Shown here piece after piece: positions 36,836 to 45,768 of a DNA stretch of 64,000 nucleotides (the first letter of the stretch is position 1; each line of letters starts with the position of its first letter). Where the stretch lies: the NCBI RefSeq assembly GCF_000226215.1, contig NZ_AGFF01000005.1, forward strand, positions 96,729 to 160,728, read 5' to 3'. This DNA comes from Dietzia alimentaria 72. GTDB lineage: Bacteria > Actinomycetota > Actinomycetes > Mycobacteriales > Mycobacteriaceae. The translations under genes were made by a program, and so were the position numbers. The notes beneath the pieces were generated by a model. That model was given only the letters and a program-made list of their open reading frames with translations, made no database searches and had not been told where the DNA came from.

Positions 36836-38899
36836 ATGATGGTCGCGCTGATCCTGCTCGCCGCGGTGGTGCTGCTGATCGTGCCGGGCGCGGCGATCTG
36901 CCGGGCCGCCGGCATCCGGTGGCGGGACGCCGTCGCGGCCGGACCAGCGCTGACTCTGGCCGTGGTCGCGGTGGGCAGCGCGGTCACCGCCGCGGCGGAC
37001 CTGCGATGGGGCCTCCTCTCGGCCGGGCTGACCGCGCTCGCCGCCCTGACCGCCGCCGGCATGGTGGGTATCGCCGCCCGGGCCACCGACCGAGGGACGT
37101 GGCGGCGTGGCGAGGGGAGGGACGACGACGACGAACCCCGCAGTGGCGGGCCGGGCCCTGGGGTGATCGACCTCGTCGTCGTCGTACTGGCCGCGGTCCC
37201 CGCGATCCAGGTCCTCATCGCCACCCACGGTCTGACGGCCATCCCCCAGAATTGGGACGCCATCTTTCACGGCGGTGCCACCCGGTTCATCGCCGAGACC
37301 GGGCGGGCCGGGGTCACTGACCTGGCCCCGGTGAGCCAGCCCGCCAATCCGCATTTCTTCTACCCGGATACCTACCACGCCTTCGCGGCGTTGCTGGTCG
37401 GTCTACCAGGGGGCGCGCTGCCGGAGGCTCTGAACGCTGTCTCCGCGGCGACCGGGGTCGTGTTTGTCCTGGGCGTCGCCGTCCTCACGGGCAGGCTCTG
37501 CGGCGGTTCCCGGCTCGCGGCGGTGGCCTCCGCGGTGGTCGCGGCGTCGGCGTGGACATTCCCGTACCTGGCACTGGCACACGGACCGCTGTTGCCCTAC
37601 GCGCTCGGCGTGGCCGTGATCCCGGGGTTGATACTGCTGGGCGAGCAGCTCGCCGCGCGGCGACCACGGATGCCGGCGCACGCGCTGCTGCTGGGCGCGG
37701 GGATGGCGGGGGCGTGGTCGGTGCACCCGTCGGTGGCGCTGGCGGCGGTGATTCCCCTTTCCGCGCAGGCGGTCGCGGGGCTGGTCACCGCTCCCGGGCT
37801 GCGCTCGCGACTGGTGGTGGTGGGCGGGTTCGTCCTGGCCGCGCTGCCGGCGGGGGCGTATGTGGGCTGGTCGGTGCGCATGGTGACGGCGGGGACCACC
37901 GAATCGCTCGCCAGCTTCTCGTGGCCGCGCGAGGTGGGTGTGGGGCGTGCGGTGGCCGGGGTGTTGGACCTCGGACCGACGGCGGTGGCCTCGATGGGCA
38001 TGGCGGTGGCGGTGCTCGTCGGGCTCGTGGCGGCCGTGACCGACCCACGTCGTCGTCGACCGCTGGCCGCACCCTTCACCGCGCTGCTGGTCTTTGGCGT
38101 GCTGTACGTGCTGGCGGCCGCGGTGCAGGGCGACTGGGTCCGGCAGGCCACCGGCTTCTGGTGGGACGACGTCAACCGGTTCGCCTCACTACTCGTCCTA
38201 CCCTCCGCGGTGCTCGCGGGCGCGGGCGTACGGGCGCTCGTCCCGCGCGGTTCGGTGCGCAGACCGGCGGCCCGGCCGGCGGTCGCGGTGGTAGCGGTGC
38301 TCGCGCTGCTCACAGCGTCCGGACACGGCGTACTCGCCCGCGACATGCGTGTGTGGGGCTATGGAGACGGGCCGGCGGTCACCGCCGATGAGCGGGTCGT
38401 CTTGGACGGACTGGGGGAGAGGTACGACGGCGGGGTGGTTCTTGGCGACCCGTTCGACGGCACCGCCTGGGTGTACGCGCTGCACGGTGTGCCGGTGGTG
38501 TTCGGAGCGCCGCTCGCCGACGACCCTGTCGCGCAGGTAGGGGCCGACCGGATGGTCCTGTACACCTCGGTCAACCGCTATGGCTTCGATCCGATCGTGA
38601 CCCGGGAGATGGTGCGGCAGGACGTGCGCTGGGTGATCGTCGGAACCGGGTCGGTGGGCGGGCCGGGTCGTCCGGGTGGGTTCATCGGGCTGCACCTCAA
38701 TCCGAATCTGCGTCTGGTGGAGGCCAACCCCGGCGCGCGCCTGTATGAGGTCCTGCCGGTGCCTGCGGATCATCCACCGGTGCTGCCCCCGCCCGGGATC
38801 CCTGCGGTGACGCCATCCGGGCAACCACCGAACACCGACTCGCCGGTCGTCGAGGCGGCACCGTCGGACCCTGCGACTAGCCTGGACGCCACCGCATAA
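36836..38899 (+). CDS. DUF6541 polytopic membrane protein, possible GT-C glycosyltransferase (Rv3779-like)
   Basis: A 687-residue protein has about twelve membrane helices and a soluble C-terminal tail rich in Pro. After three helices and an Arg/Asp-rich loop there is the conserved segment IPQNWDAIFHGGATRFIAETG and later FFYPDTYHAFAALL, the signature of DUF6541. Rv3779, at the same wall locus in M. tuberculosis, has this type and is reported to transfer galactosamine to arabinogalactan. Acidic residue NWDAIFH would fit a GT-C active site. It begins 4 nt after gtrA and ends 25 nt before a GlfT2-like gene, which points to a role in wall glycan modification. The specific reaction is inferred. 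Confidence 0.75.
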   Translation: MMVALILLAAVVLLIVPGAAICRAAGIRWRDAVAAGPALTLAVVAVGSAVTAAADLRWGLLSAGLTALAALTAAGMVGIAARATDRGTWRRGEGRDDDDEPRSGGPGPGVIDLVVVVLAAVPAIQVLIATHGLTAIPQNWDAIFHGGATRFIAETGRAGVTDLAPVSQPANPHFFYPDTYHAFAALLVGLPGGALPEALNAVSAATGVVFVLGVAVLTGRLCGGSRLAAVASAVVAASAWTFPYLALAHGPLLPYALGVAVIPGLILLGEQLAARRPRMPAHALLLGAGMAGAWSVHPSVALAAVIPLSAQAVAGLVTAPGLRSRLVVVGGFVLAALPAGAYVGWSVRMVTAGTTESLASFSWPREVGVGRAVAGVLDLGPTAVASMGMAVAVLVGLVAAVTDPRRRRPLAAPFTALLVFGVLYVLAAAVQGDWVRQATGFWWDDVNRFASLLVLPSAVLAGAGVRALVPRGSVRRPAARPAVAVVAVLALLTASGHGVLARDMRVWGYGDGPAVTADERVVLDGLGERYDGGVVLGDPFDGTAWVYALHGVPVVFGAPLADDPVAQVGADRMVLYTSVNRYGFDPIVTREMVRQDVRWVIVGTGSVGGPGRPGGFIGLHLNPNLRLVEANPGARLYEVLPVPADHPPVLPPPGIPAVTPSGQPPNTDSPVVEAAPSDPATSLDATA

Positions 38900-38924
38900 C
38901 CGACTCCCAGGAGCGCATCGTCCC

Positions 38925-40796
38925 ATGGACGCCACCACCGTGACCGCCGAAGACACCGACTCCGGAGCCGCCCGGCCCGACCGCGACCTGCTGCTCCAGC
39001 GCAGTCTGTTCTCCGGCCCGCAGCGGTGGGTCAACGACGATCTCTACTCGCGAATCGTGCGGGGTGTAGTGCGCCGCACCCGTTCGGAGCTGCACCTGGA
39101 CGCCGGCGCGATCGTCGACACCAACACCTACTTCGGTCGGTTCGAGGCCTCCTACTGGCAACGGTGGACCTTCGTGACCGGGCTGACGGTGCGGGTGTCC
39201 GTGGAGTCGGCCGGCCGGGTGGACGTGCTCGTGCGGGCCTCCGATATCGGGTCGCACGTGCGGACGGTAGATGTGGTCCACCACCACGGTGACGGGATGG
39301 CTGTGCTGGACGTGCCGGTGGACGCGTTCACGGACGGCGGCGCCATGTGGGTGGAATTCCACGCCGTGGACGCCGTGGCCACCGTCTCTGAGGTCACGTG
39401 GAGTACAACGACGACGAGGCCCGCCCGCCGCGCCACAGTGGCTATCTGCACGTTCAACCGGGCTGATGACTGCGCGGCCACTGTTGACTCGCTCGCCTCC
39501 GACCCCCTCGTCGCGGACCTGATCGACGACCTCTACGTGACGGACCAGGGCACCGATCTCGTGGAGACGCGCGAACAGTTCCAGCACGCGGCCGGGGAGT
39601 TCGGCGATCGTCTGCACTACCTGCGTCAGCCCAACCTCGGCGGAGCCGGTGGTTTCAGCCGCGGGATGTTCGAGGCCACCGCTCCGGGCTCCACCGGCCC
39701 GGTGGACGTGTTGCTCATGGACGACGATGTGCGTGTGGAGCCGGAAACGGTCCTACGGCTGTTCGCCTTCGCCGCCGTGACGCGTGAGCCGATGCTGGTG
39801 GGTGCGCAGATGCTGTACCTGTTCAACCCGGACTACCTGCTGGTGTCGGCCGAGCGGACGAACCTGAGCGAGTTGCAGGGCGGTCTCGACGCCGACGGGT
39901 GGGCGCTGCGCGACCAGTCGGTGGTGGAGAACAGGCAAGAGCGACGGATCGACGCCGAGTACAACGCGTGGTGGTCCTGTCTCATCCCCGGCGAGGTCGT
40001 GGAGAAGGTCGGCCTGCCGATGCCGTACTTTTTCCAGTGGGACGACATCGAGTACGGCCTACGCTGCCGTCAGGCCGGAATGCCCACGTGCACCCTGCAG
40101 GGCGCGGCCGTGTGGCACGCCGACTTCTACTGGAAGGACGGCGACGACTTCGGCCAGTTCTTCTCTCACCGCAACGCCCTGGCCACCGCCGCAATCCGGC
40201 AGGGCATCGATGCCGGGGACATGGCGAAGAAGCTGTGCCGGAGCATCCTGCGGGCGATCGTGGCCATGCAGTACGGCCTGGCCGCCACCCGGATGCGGGG
40301 TATCGAGGCATTCCTCGACGGACCCGACGGACCCAACGGCGTGGGCGATGGCGGTCAGCAGGCCCTCGCAGCTGTCCGCGAGGAGCGCTCTGGATATCCG
40401 GAGACGGTCAAGCTCGGAGTGGAAGCGCTGCCCGCCGGGATCACTGTCGAGCGCAAGATCGGCATCCCACGCGAGGACCGCGAGGACCAAGTTCTCGCAA
40501 AGCGACTGCTGGTCCAGAAGCTCGGACGACAGCGCCGTGGCGTGGTGGCGATCCCGTATGAGGACGCCGCCTGGTGGCATGTCTCGCTGTTCGACGAGGT
40601 CTACGTGACCGATGCCTCCCAGACCGGAGTGCATTACCGCAAGGTGGACCCGGCTCGTGTGACCGAGCTGCATAAGCGGTTGGTCGCACTGCTGGCGCGG
40701 TTCGTCCGCGAGGCCCCGGCAGCGCAGGAGCAGTGGCGGCGGGCGCAGAACCGGCTCACCACGCGCGAGAACTGGGCCCGCCTCTACGGACTCTGA
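38925..40796 (+). CDS. GlfT2-like galactofuranosyltransferase paralogue
   Basis: A 623-residue GT2 enzyme with the complete GlfT2 layout: N-terminal beta-domain (TYFGRFEASYWQRWTF), GT-A core with QPNLGGAGGF, the DDD motif (266-268), NAWWSCLIPGEVV, QWDDIEYGLRC (Asp373-Asp374) and WHADFYW (His398), then the helical C-terminal half ending TTRENWARLYG. All the catalytic residues of GlfT2 are kept, so it should be active on UDP-galactofuranose. It differs clearly from the glfT2 at 747-2798 in sequence. Its operon is with gtrA and DUF6541, not with ubiA. It may make a different linkage or branch. AGGAG at 38909-38913 precedes the ATG. Confidence 0.88.
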   Translation: MDATTVTAEDTDSGAARPDRDLLLQRSLFSGPQRWVNDDLYSRIVRGVVRRTRSELHLDAGAIVDTNTYFGRFEASYWQRWTFVTGLTVRVSVESAGRVDVLVRASDIGSHVRTVDVVHHHGDGMAVLDVPVDAFTDGGAMWVEFHAVDAVATVSEVTWSTTTTRPARRATVAICTFNRADDCAATVDSLASDPLVADLIDDLYVTDQGTDLVETREQFQHAAGEFGDRLHYLRQPNLGGAGGFSRGMFEATAPGSTGPVDVLLMDDDVRVEPETVLRLFAFAAVTREPMLVGAQMLYLFNPDYLLVSAERTNLSELQGGLDADGWALRDQSVVENRQERRIDAEYNAWWSCLIPGEVVEKVGLPMPYFFQWDDIEYGLRCRQAGMPTCTLQGAAVWHADFYWKDGDDFGQFFSHRNALATAAIRQGIDAGDMAKKLCRSILRAIVAMQYGLAATRMRGIEAFLDGPDGPNGVGDGGQQALAAVREERSGYPETVKLGVEALPAGITVERKIGIPREDREDQVLAKRLLVQKLGRQRRGVVAIPYEDAAWWHVSLFDEVYVTDASQTGVHYRKVDPARVTELHKRLVALLARFVREAPAAQEQWRRAQNRLTTRENWARLYGL

Positions 40797-40845
40797 TCCC
40801 GCGGCTCCCGCCGCTCCCTCCTCCGCCGCTCCCTCATCCGCCGCG

Positions 40846-40893
40846 AAGAGGAAAATGGCCGCATCGACCGAGTGCGATTGCTCGAAATCCTCT
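40846..40893. repeat. Degenerate inverted repeat after the GlfT2-like gene
   Basis: AAGAGGA (40846-40852) and TCCTCT (40888-40893) face each other 36 bp apart in an A/T-richer patch that ends GAAATCCTCTG. The arrangement resembles the better-preserved element at 48467-48515. It may act as a terminator for the gene ending at 40796. Confidence 0.35.
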
Positions 40894-41019
40894 GTTCGGC
40901 GGCGAGGCGGTTGCGGACCGGAGCACGAGAATTCCACATTTCGGAGTTATCCACAGTTCGCGCTCGACGGCCTCTGGTTCGCGGTGGGACGGAGGCGTCG
41001 GTGACGCAGAGTAGGCGGC

Positions 41020-42225
41020 ATGAATTCACCTGCTCTGAACCGGACGTCCCCGACACAGTTGCGGCGCGAGGTGGCGGCCGATACGAACGAGATTCCCGCA
41101 GGCTTGCCGCCCGGGCCGATGACGACAGCCGAATTGGCCGCGGCCGTGCCGGATGCGCCGGGTCGCACGCACTATCGCAGGATCTGGCACGGCATGTACC
41201 GCCGCGCGGATCAGTCTGACGAACTGGGCTTGCGCAGTCGTGCACTCGCCCGCGTATGGCCCGAAGGCGTTCTGCGGGGGCGCAGTGCAGCGCTTTTCTG
41301 GGGCGACGATTCAGCTCCAGATGAGGCCCTGCCGGAGATCTGGTTGCCGCGGACCCGCAAAACCCGTGAGGGGCGCATCTACCGCTACGGGTCGATGCCC
41401 CCGTCCGCCGTGACAGAGGTGGATGGACTGCGTGTCACCACTCCACTGCGCACCTGCCGGGACCTGGCACGAGATCTGGAGTTCGATGACGCAGTGGTCT
41501 CGGTGGAGCGGCTCTGCGCGACGGTTCCTGAGTTGCCGGCGCAGCTCGCCGCGGTCGCGGAGCATCCGGCCGGTCGGGGGGCTCGGGAACTGATTCGGGT
41601 TGCGGCGGCGGTGGATCTGCGATCTGGGTCGACCGCGTCGACCCGAGCCCGTCTCGCGCTGGCCGCGGCGCGTTGTGGCGATTTCCGCCACGGCTACACG
41701 ATTCGACTGGGCAAGTGCACACTCGAGCTTCCGTTGGCGGATCCGGTAGCCCGCTGCGTGGTGCTCACACCGGGTGGGGGCCCCACACCGCTTGGCTGGG
41801 CAGCTCCCGGCCGCAGTCGCATGCAGCTGCGTCGGGCCGGCTGGACGGTGATCGTTGTCCGCGAATCCGCCAGCACTCGAATCACAGGTGCAGGCCACAC
41901 CGCTGGGACTGAGTCCGCGACGGCGGCCGCGACCTCGACTGCGACAGCAGCAGCGTCCGCAGTAACTGCGGACGGTACAGCGACCGCGTCTCTCGCAGCA
42001 TTTGCGACAGAGACAGAGACAGTGGCAGGCGCGGGAGCGGATGCAGGCGGCGAGCTGACCCGGTCCGCACTTGTCGAGGATTCGGTGAGCGAACGCGCGG
42101 CGTCGGCGTTGCGTAGCCGGTGGTCGCGGACGGATGTGTACCCGCCGGTGCGCACCGGGCCAATCGACGATCCGCACGGAATGTGGACGCCCCGCCGCGG
42201 CGGGGACACTGCTTTTGGCTGGTGA
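41020..42225 (+). CDS. AbiEi-like/Vsr-like hypothetical protein with low-complexity insert
   Basis: A 401-residue protein. The N-terminal third (MTTAELAAAVPDAPGRTHYRRI, HGMYRRADQ) resembles the winged-helix AbiEi-antitoxin-like domain of many actinobacterial proteins that carry a C-terminal Vsr/DUF559 endonuclease fold. Here the endonuclease half (about 200-285, ending RMQLRRAGWTVIVVRES) is short and lacks the expected acidic catalytic cluster. It is followed by a Thr/Ala/Glu-rich run (about 290-340) of low complexity and a C-terminal tail. It starts at ATG 41020 with AGTAGGCGGC just before. There is no partner toxin gene next to it. Probably non-catalytic or decaying; function unknown. Confidence 0.6.
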   Translation: MNSPALNRTSPTQLRREVAADTNEIPAGLPPGPMTTAELAAAVPDAPGRTHYRRIWHGMYRRADQSDELGLRSRALARVWPEGVLRGRSAALFWGDDSAPDEALPEIWLPRTRKTREGRIYRYGSMPPSAVTEVDGLRVTTPLRTCRDLARDLEFDDAVVSVERLCATVPELPAQLAAVAEHPAGRGARELIRVAAAVDLRSGSTASTRARLALAAARCGDFRHGYTIRLGKCTLELPLADPVARCVVLTPGGGPTPLGWAAPGRSRMQLRRAGWTVIVVRESASTRITGAGHTAGTESATAAATSTATAAASAVTADGTATASLAAFATETETVAGAGADAGGELTRSALVEDSVSERAASALRSRWSRTDVYPPVRTGPIDDPHGMWTPRRGGDTAFGW

Positions 42226-42304
42226 GGCTCCGCCAACGGGCCTGAACTACTGCTCCCGACGCGTGCGGCTCGGATTTTCGAGTAATGGCTATCTTAGGCG
42301 TTCG

Positions 42305-42370
42305 CGAGACCTATCGGATTGCGCCAGACCCATAGGATCCCATAGGTGCGCCGCAATCCGATGGGTCTCG
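42305..42370. repeat. 66-bp imperfect palindrome between convergent genes
   Basis: The outer arms 42305-42323 and 42352-42370 pair over 19 bp with one mismatch (CGAGACCTATCGGATTGCG), and the pairing continues in patches to a centre on GGATCC at 42335-42340. It lies between the ends of the AbiEi-like gene (+) and the DinB-type gene (-), so a bidirectional terminator is likely, but it is longer than usual. Confidence 0.75.
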
Positions 42371-42372
42371 TG

Positions 42373-42438
42373 GCTGGCGCTGGGGCTGGTGCTGGCGCTG
42401 GGGCTGGGGCTGGTGCTGGCGCTGGTGCTGACGCTGGC
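42373..42438. repeat. GCTGGN hexamer array (11 units)
   Basis: Eleven consecutive hexamers of the form GCTGG(G/T/C), one with GCTGAC, run from 42373 to 42438. An 18-bp higher-order block (GCTGGG-GCTGGT-GCTGGC) is present at 42379-42396 and 42403-42420. The array directly follows the palindrome and touches the stop codon of the - strand gene at 42440. Confidence 0.8.
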
Positions 42439-42439
42439 G

Positions 42440-43045
42440 CTACGGGCGGGTCGTCGGCCATGCAGACGGATCACGGCCGGTCAGCGCCAGTGCTTCGTCC
42501 TGGTCGGAGGCAGCGGGGTCGTCGAAACCGGGCACGGGCGGATCGAACAGGTCAGGCGCCGGGTCATCCGAGAGATCGGACCGCACGAACTCCACCACGG
42601 CCCGCGCAAGCTCATCGCCCCACCGCAGCTCCACGCCCTGCGACGCGGCCAGATCCCAGGCATGAACCGCCAGATCAAAAGTCTGCTGCGCGAGATAATG
42701 CCGCACCGGCGCGGTTCCGTAGGAGAGGTTGACGTCGTCGTCGTCGGGGGTCCCACGCCACGCCGCCGCGACCGGAGCGCGCAGTGCCTCCCATTCCCCT
42801 ACGAGCTCAGGGCCGGAAGCGTCGCGCAGGCGGCGGAGGCGGTCCGCAAGATCGTCGGTCACCTCGTCCACCGTGCCGCCCGCGAGCAGGCCCGGGACCC
42901 ATAGCTGTTCGTCCACCACATGCGCCAGCACCTCACGCGCTGTCCACTCGCTGCACGGCGACGGCGCGTCCCAGTCTGCGATGGCGGGCAGTAGACGGGT
43001 GTAGAGCTCGGCGGCGCGGTCCTGCATCACGATCCAGTCGGTCAT
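42440..43045 (-). CDS. Mycothiol/maleylpyruvate-isomerase-type (DinB-like, TIGR03086) protein
   Basis: A 201-residue four-helix protein of the TIGR03083/TIGR03086 group. It has the N-terminal WDAPSPCSEWTAREVLAHVVDE motif, whose His is a metal ligand, and the later HYLAQQTFDLAVHAWDLA, whose His residues complete the metal site. Members bind a divalent metal and some use mycothiol as a thiol cofactor. The substrate is unknown. It converges with the AbiEi-like gene, and GlfT1 lies just upstream, reading the same way. No role in wall synthesis can be claimed. Confidence 0.85.
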   Translation of the reverse strand: MTDWIVMQDRAAELYTRLLPAIADWDAPSPCSEWTAREVLAHVVDEQLWVPGLLAGGTVDEVTDDLADRLRRLRDASGPELVGEWEALRAPVAAAWRGTPDDDDVNLSYGTAPVRHYLAQQTFDLAVHAWDLAASQGVELRWGDELARAVVEFVRSDLSDDPAPDLFDPPVPGFDDPAASDQDEALALTGRDPSAWPTTRP

Positions 43046-43067
43046 ACGCCCATCATGCGCCCCCCGG

Positions 43068-43997
43068 TCAGGGCTTGTCGAAGTGCTCGCCGGCGCCCAT
43101 GCGCTGCAGTCGCAGCCACTCTCGGAAGCCCGCCGGATCGCGCCGCGAGATCAAGAAGTACCAGCCGAAGCGCACGACCTCCTGCGGGATGAGCCTGCGC
43201 ATGCCCGGCTGGGTGAGCAGGTACCCGCGGTTGCGATAGGTGAAATGGCGCTTGACCGGGTCGTCCGGAAACTGCGTGTGCATGCGACCGCCGAGGATCG
43301 GCTTGAACTCGTCGGAGCCCTGCGGGTGCAGGTACGCGGTGGTGAGGCAGGTGCCAAAGGGCAGTCCGGAACGCACCAGGCGGCGGTGGACCTCCACCTC
43401 GTCGCCACGGATGAACAGCCGCAGGTCGGGCACGCCCACCAGGTCCAGGCAGTCGGCGGTGAACAGGGCGCCGTTGAACAGGGACGCGATGCCGGGCAGC
43501 AGGGAGTCAGCGGTGCCCACTGACTCGCCGTCAGCAAATAACTCGCTGCGTAGCCGGCGCCAGACGAGGCCGCGGCGGAGGGGGAAAGCCAGGCGGTCGG
43601 GGTCGTCGAGATCGCACACCACCGGCGACACCTGTGCCAGGCCATGACGGTCCATGCAGCTCAGCAGCGTGGCCAGGACCTCGGGACCCTCGGGGCGGCC
43701 GTCATCGTCGGCACACCACACGAGGTCGGCGCCGGTGGCCAGGGCGTGCAGCATGCCGAGCGCGAACCCGCCCGCGCCGCCCAGGTTGTGCCGGGAGCCG
43801 ATGTAGGTGACCTCGACCGGCTGGGACTCGACCAGGGCGCGGACTTCGGGCTGGTCGGCATTGTCCACCACCACCAGATGATCGATCGGTCGGGTCTGGC
43901 CACACACCACGTCCAGCGATTCGCGGAGCTGCTCGAGGCGGCGGTGCGTCACCACCACGGCGACGACGCGCCGGGGCTGCGCGGGCTCAGCCTTCAC
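43068..43997 (-). CDS. glfT1: Galactofuranosyltransferase GlfT1 (galactan initiation)
   Basis: A 309-residue GT2 enzyme matching GlfT1 (Rv3782), which adds the first galactofuranose units to decaprenyl-PP-GlcNAc-Rha. It shows VVVTHRRLEQL, SRHNLGGAGGFALGM, the nucleotide-sugar DDD motif (97-99, WCADDDG) and the later IRGDEVEVHRRL with HPQGSDEFKP. It starts at a GTG overlapping the end of the ABC ATPase gene by 11 nt, so galactan initiation and export genes form one unit (wzm-wzt-glfT1), as in mycobacteria. Confidence 0.93.
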   Translation of the reverse strand: MKAEPAQPRRVVAVVVTHRRLEQLRESLDVVCGQTRPIDHLVVVDNADQPEVRALVESQPVEVTYIGSRHNLGGAGGFALGMLHALATGADLVWCADDDGRPEGPEVLATLLSCMDRHGLAQVSPVVCDLDDPDRLAFPLRRGLVWRRLRSELFADGESVGTADSLLPGIASLFNGALFTADCLDLVGVPDLRLFIRGDEVEVHRRLVRSGLPFGTCLTTAYLHPQGSDEFKPILGGRMHTQFPDDPVKRHFTYRNRGYLLTQPGMRRLIPQEVVRFGWYFLISRRDPAGFREWLRLQRMGAGEHFDKP

Positions 43998-44805
43998 TTG
44001 CCATCCTGTCCATGTACGCGGCGATCGACTTGCCGGCCTGCGGCCCCTCGTAGGCGGTGACGATCTCCTCGATTCCGCCGTGCTGGCGGATGCGGCCGTG
44101 GTCGATCCACATGGCGGAGTCGCACAGCTGGGCCAGGAACTCGTTGGAGTGCGAGGCGAACACCAGGATGCCGGAGCGGGAGACCAGCTCGGCCAGCTTC
44201 ACGCGCGCCTTCTTCATGAACTCCGCGTCCACGGCGCCGATACCCTCGTCGAGCAGCAGGATCTCGGGATCGATCGAGGTCACCACGCCCATCGCCAAGC
44301 GCACCCGCATGCCGGTGGAGTAAGTGCGCAGCGGCATGTCGAGGTAGTCGCCGAGCTCGGTGAAGTCGGCGATCTCCTCGACTTTGGCCTTCATCTGCTT
44401 GCGCGTCTGACCGAGGAACAGGCCGCGGATGATGATGTTCTCGTAGCCGGTGATCTCCGGATCCATGCCCACGCCGAGGTCGAACACGGGGGCCACGCGC
44501 CCGCGGATCCGTGCGGCGCCGCGGGTGGGTTCGTAGATGCCGGACAGCAGGCGCAGCAGCGTGGACTTGCCGGCGCCGTTATGCCCGACCAGGCCGATGC
44601 GGTCGCCTTCCCGGAGAGAGAGGGTGATGTCTTTAAGTGCCTCGACGACGACGACGTTGGACGCATTCCGCCCGATGGCGCCTCCCGCGGATCCGAGAAC
44701 TGCTTTCTTCAGGGAGCGCGATTTGGCGTCGAAGATGGGGAAGTCCACGCATGCGTCGACGCAGTCGATGGACGGGCCTCCCGGAGTGGGTGCAGCGGAG
44801 CTCAT
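43987..44805 (-). CDS. wzt: Galactan exporter ATPase Wzt (Rv3781-like)
   Basis: A 272-residue ABC ATPase: Walker A GHNGAGKST (74-82), an ABC signature in YSTGMRVRLAMG (about 162-173) and Walker B ILLLDE (182-187), then a His switch (FASHSNEF). No extra C-terminal glycan-binding domain is present, as expected for the mycobacterial galactan exporter rather than O-antigen Wzt. With the permease next to it (12 nt away), it moves the lipid-linked galactan across the membrane. It overlaps glfT1 by 11 nt. Confidence 0.93.
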   Translation of the reverse strand: MSSAAPTPGGPSIDCVDACVDFPIFDAKSRSLKKAVLGSAGGAIGRNASNVVVVEALKDITLSLREGDRIGLVGHNGAGKSTLLRLLSGIYEPTRGAARIRGRVAPVFDLGVGMDPEITGYENIIIRGLFLGQTRKQMKAKVEEIADFTELGDYLDMPLRTYSTGMRVRLAMGVVTSIDPEILLLDEGIGAVDAEFMKKARVKLAELVSRSGILVFASHSNEFLAQLCDSAMWIDHGRIRQHGGIEEIVTAYEGPQAGKSIAAYMDRMASEG

Positions 44806-44817
44806 GGGATGTACCTC

Positions 44818-45705
44818 CTACACCCAGTAGGGGACTCGGGCGCGGAACTGGCGCAGGACGAGGAAGGCCAGCAGCAGGCCCACGCCGGTGCAGCCCAGGA
44901 CGATCCACCAGTGATAGGCGGCGACGGGCTCTCCGATCATGGGCGCGCGCACGATCTCCAGGTAATGGTAGAGCGGGTTGAGTTCGGCGATGCGGGCTCG
45001 GTCGGCGATGTCGCCGCCCTGCTCGTACAGCGTCTGCGTGGTCCACACGATGGGGGTCATGTAAAAGAGCAGTTGGACCATCGAGTCGAGCAGCGGGGCG
45101 ATGTCACGGAAGCGGGTGGCGAGGATGCCGAACAGCATGGCCACCCATACGCCGTTGACCATGAGCACTGCCAGCCCGAGGGCCGAGAGCAGCAGTTCCC
45201 AACCCAGCGGGCGCGGGAAGACCACCATGAGCACCACCCAGATAACCAGATTGTGCAGCAGGAACAGGAACTGTCGCCACACCAGCCGGTAGACGTGCAC
45301 GCTCAGCGCACTGGGGAGTTGCTTGATCAGGCCCTCGTTGGCGATGAAGACCTCCGAGCCCTCCTTGATGCAGCCGGAGATGAACCCCCACATGATGAGG
45401 CCCACGGTGACGTGGGGGAGGAACTCGGCCAGCGGGATCTGGAAGAGGATCGAGTACAGCAGGCCCAGGGCCACGGCCATAACGCCGGTGGCGATGGTGA
45501 TCCACAGCGGGCCCAGTGTGGAGCGGCGGTAACGCTGCTTGATGTCCTGCCAGCCCAGCGAGAGCCACAGTTCACGTTGGTTCAGGCCCTGCCGCAGGTC
45601 GGCCACGGCCCGGCGGAAGGTGTGGGAGTCGTTGACGATCTCACCGCGCACACGCTCGTCGGGGAGCGTCGCCGCGGTGGGATCGGGAAAGGGCTGGTCC
45701 TGCAC
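44818..45705 (-). CDS. wzm: Galactan exporter permease Wzm (Rv3783-like)
   Basis: An ABC-2-type permease with an amphipathic N-terminus (RRAVADLRQGLNQRELWLSL), the family motif WQDIKQRYRRSTLGPLWI and six membrane helices. IKEGSEVFIANEGLIKQLPS is typical of O-antigen/galactan exporters. The start is uncertain: GTG 45705 gives 295 residues and GTG 45651 gives 277, closer to the M. tuberculosis length; an open frame beyond 45705 overlaps the divergent oxidoreductase and is rejected. With Wzt it translocates galactan for AftA and the Emb proteins. Confidence 0.9.
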   Translation of the reverse strand: MQDQPFPDPTAATLPDERVRGEIVNDSHTFRRAVADLRQGLNQRELWLSLGWQDIKQRYRRSTLGPLWITIATGVMAVALGLLYSILFQIPLAEFLPHVTVGLIMWGFISGCIKEGSEVFIANEGLIKQLPSALSVHVYRLVWRQFLFLLHNLVIWVVLMVVFPRPLGWELLLSALGLAVLMVNGVWVAMLFGILATRFRDIAPLLDSMVQLLFYMTPIVWTTQTLYEQGGDIADRARIAELNPLYHYLEIVRAPMIGEPVAAYHWWIVLGCTGVGLLLAFLVLRQFRARVPYWV

Positions 45706-45768
45706 GAGGGCGAAGCCTACTAGAGGTCGGCGTGGTGGCAGCCCCGCCGCGAGGGAGCGTACACATGA

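Noticed and set aside
42373..42438. Hexamer array considered as a coding repeat on either strand.
   Set aside because: The frames across it lack a start with a ribosome-binding site, and the adjacent genes end before it.
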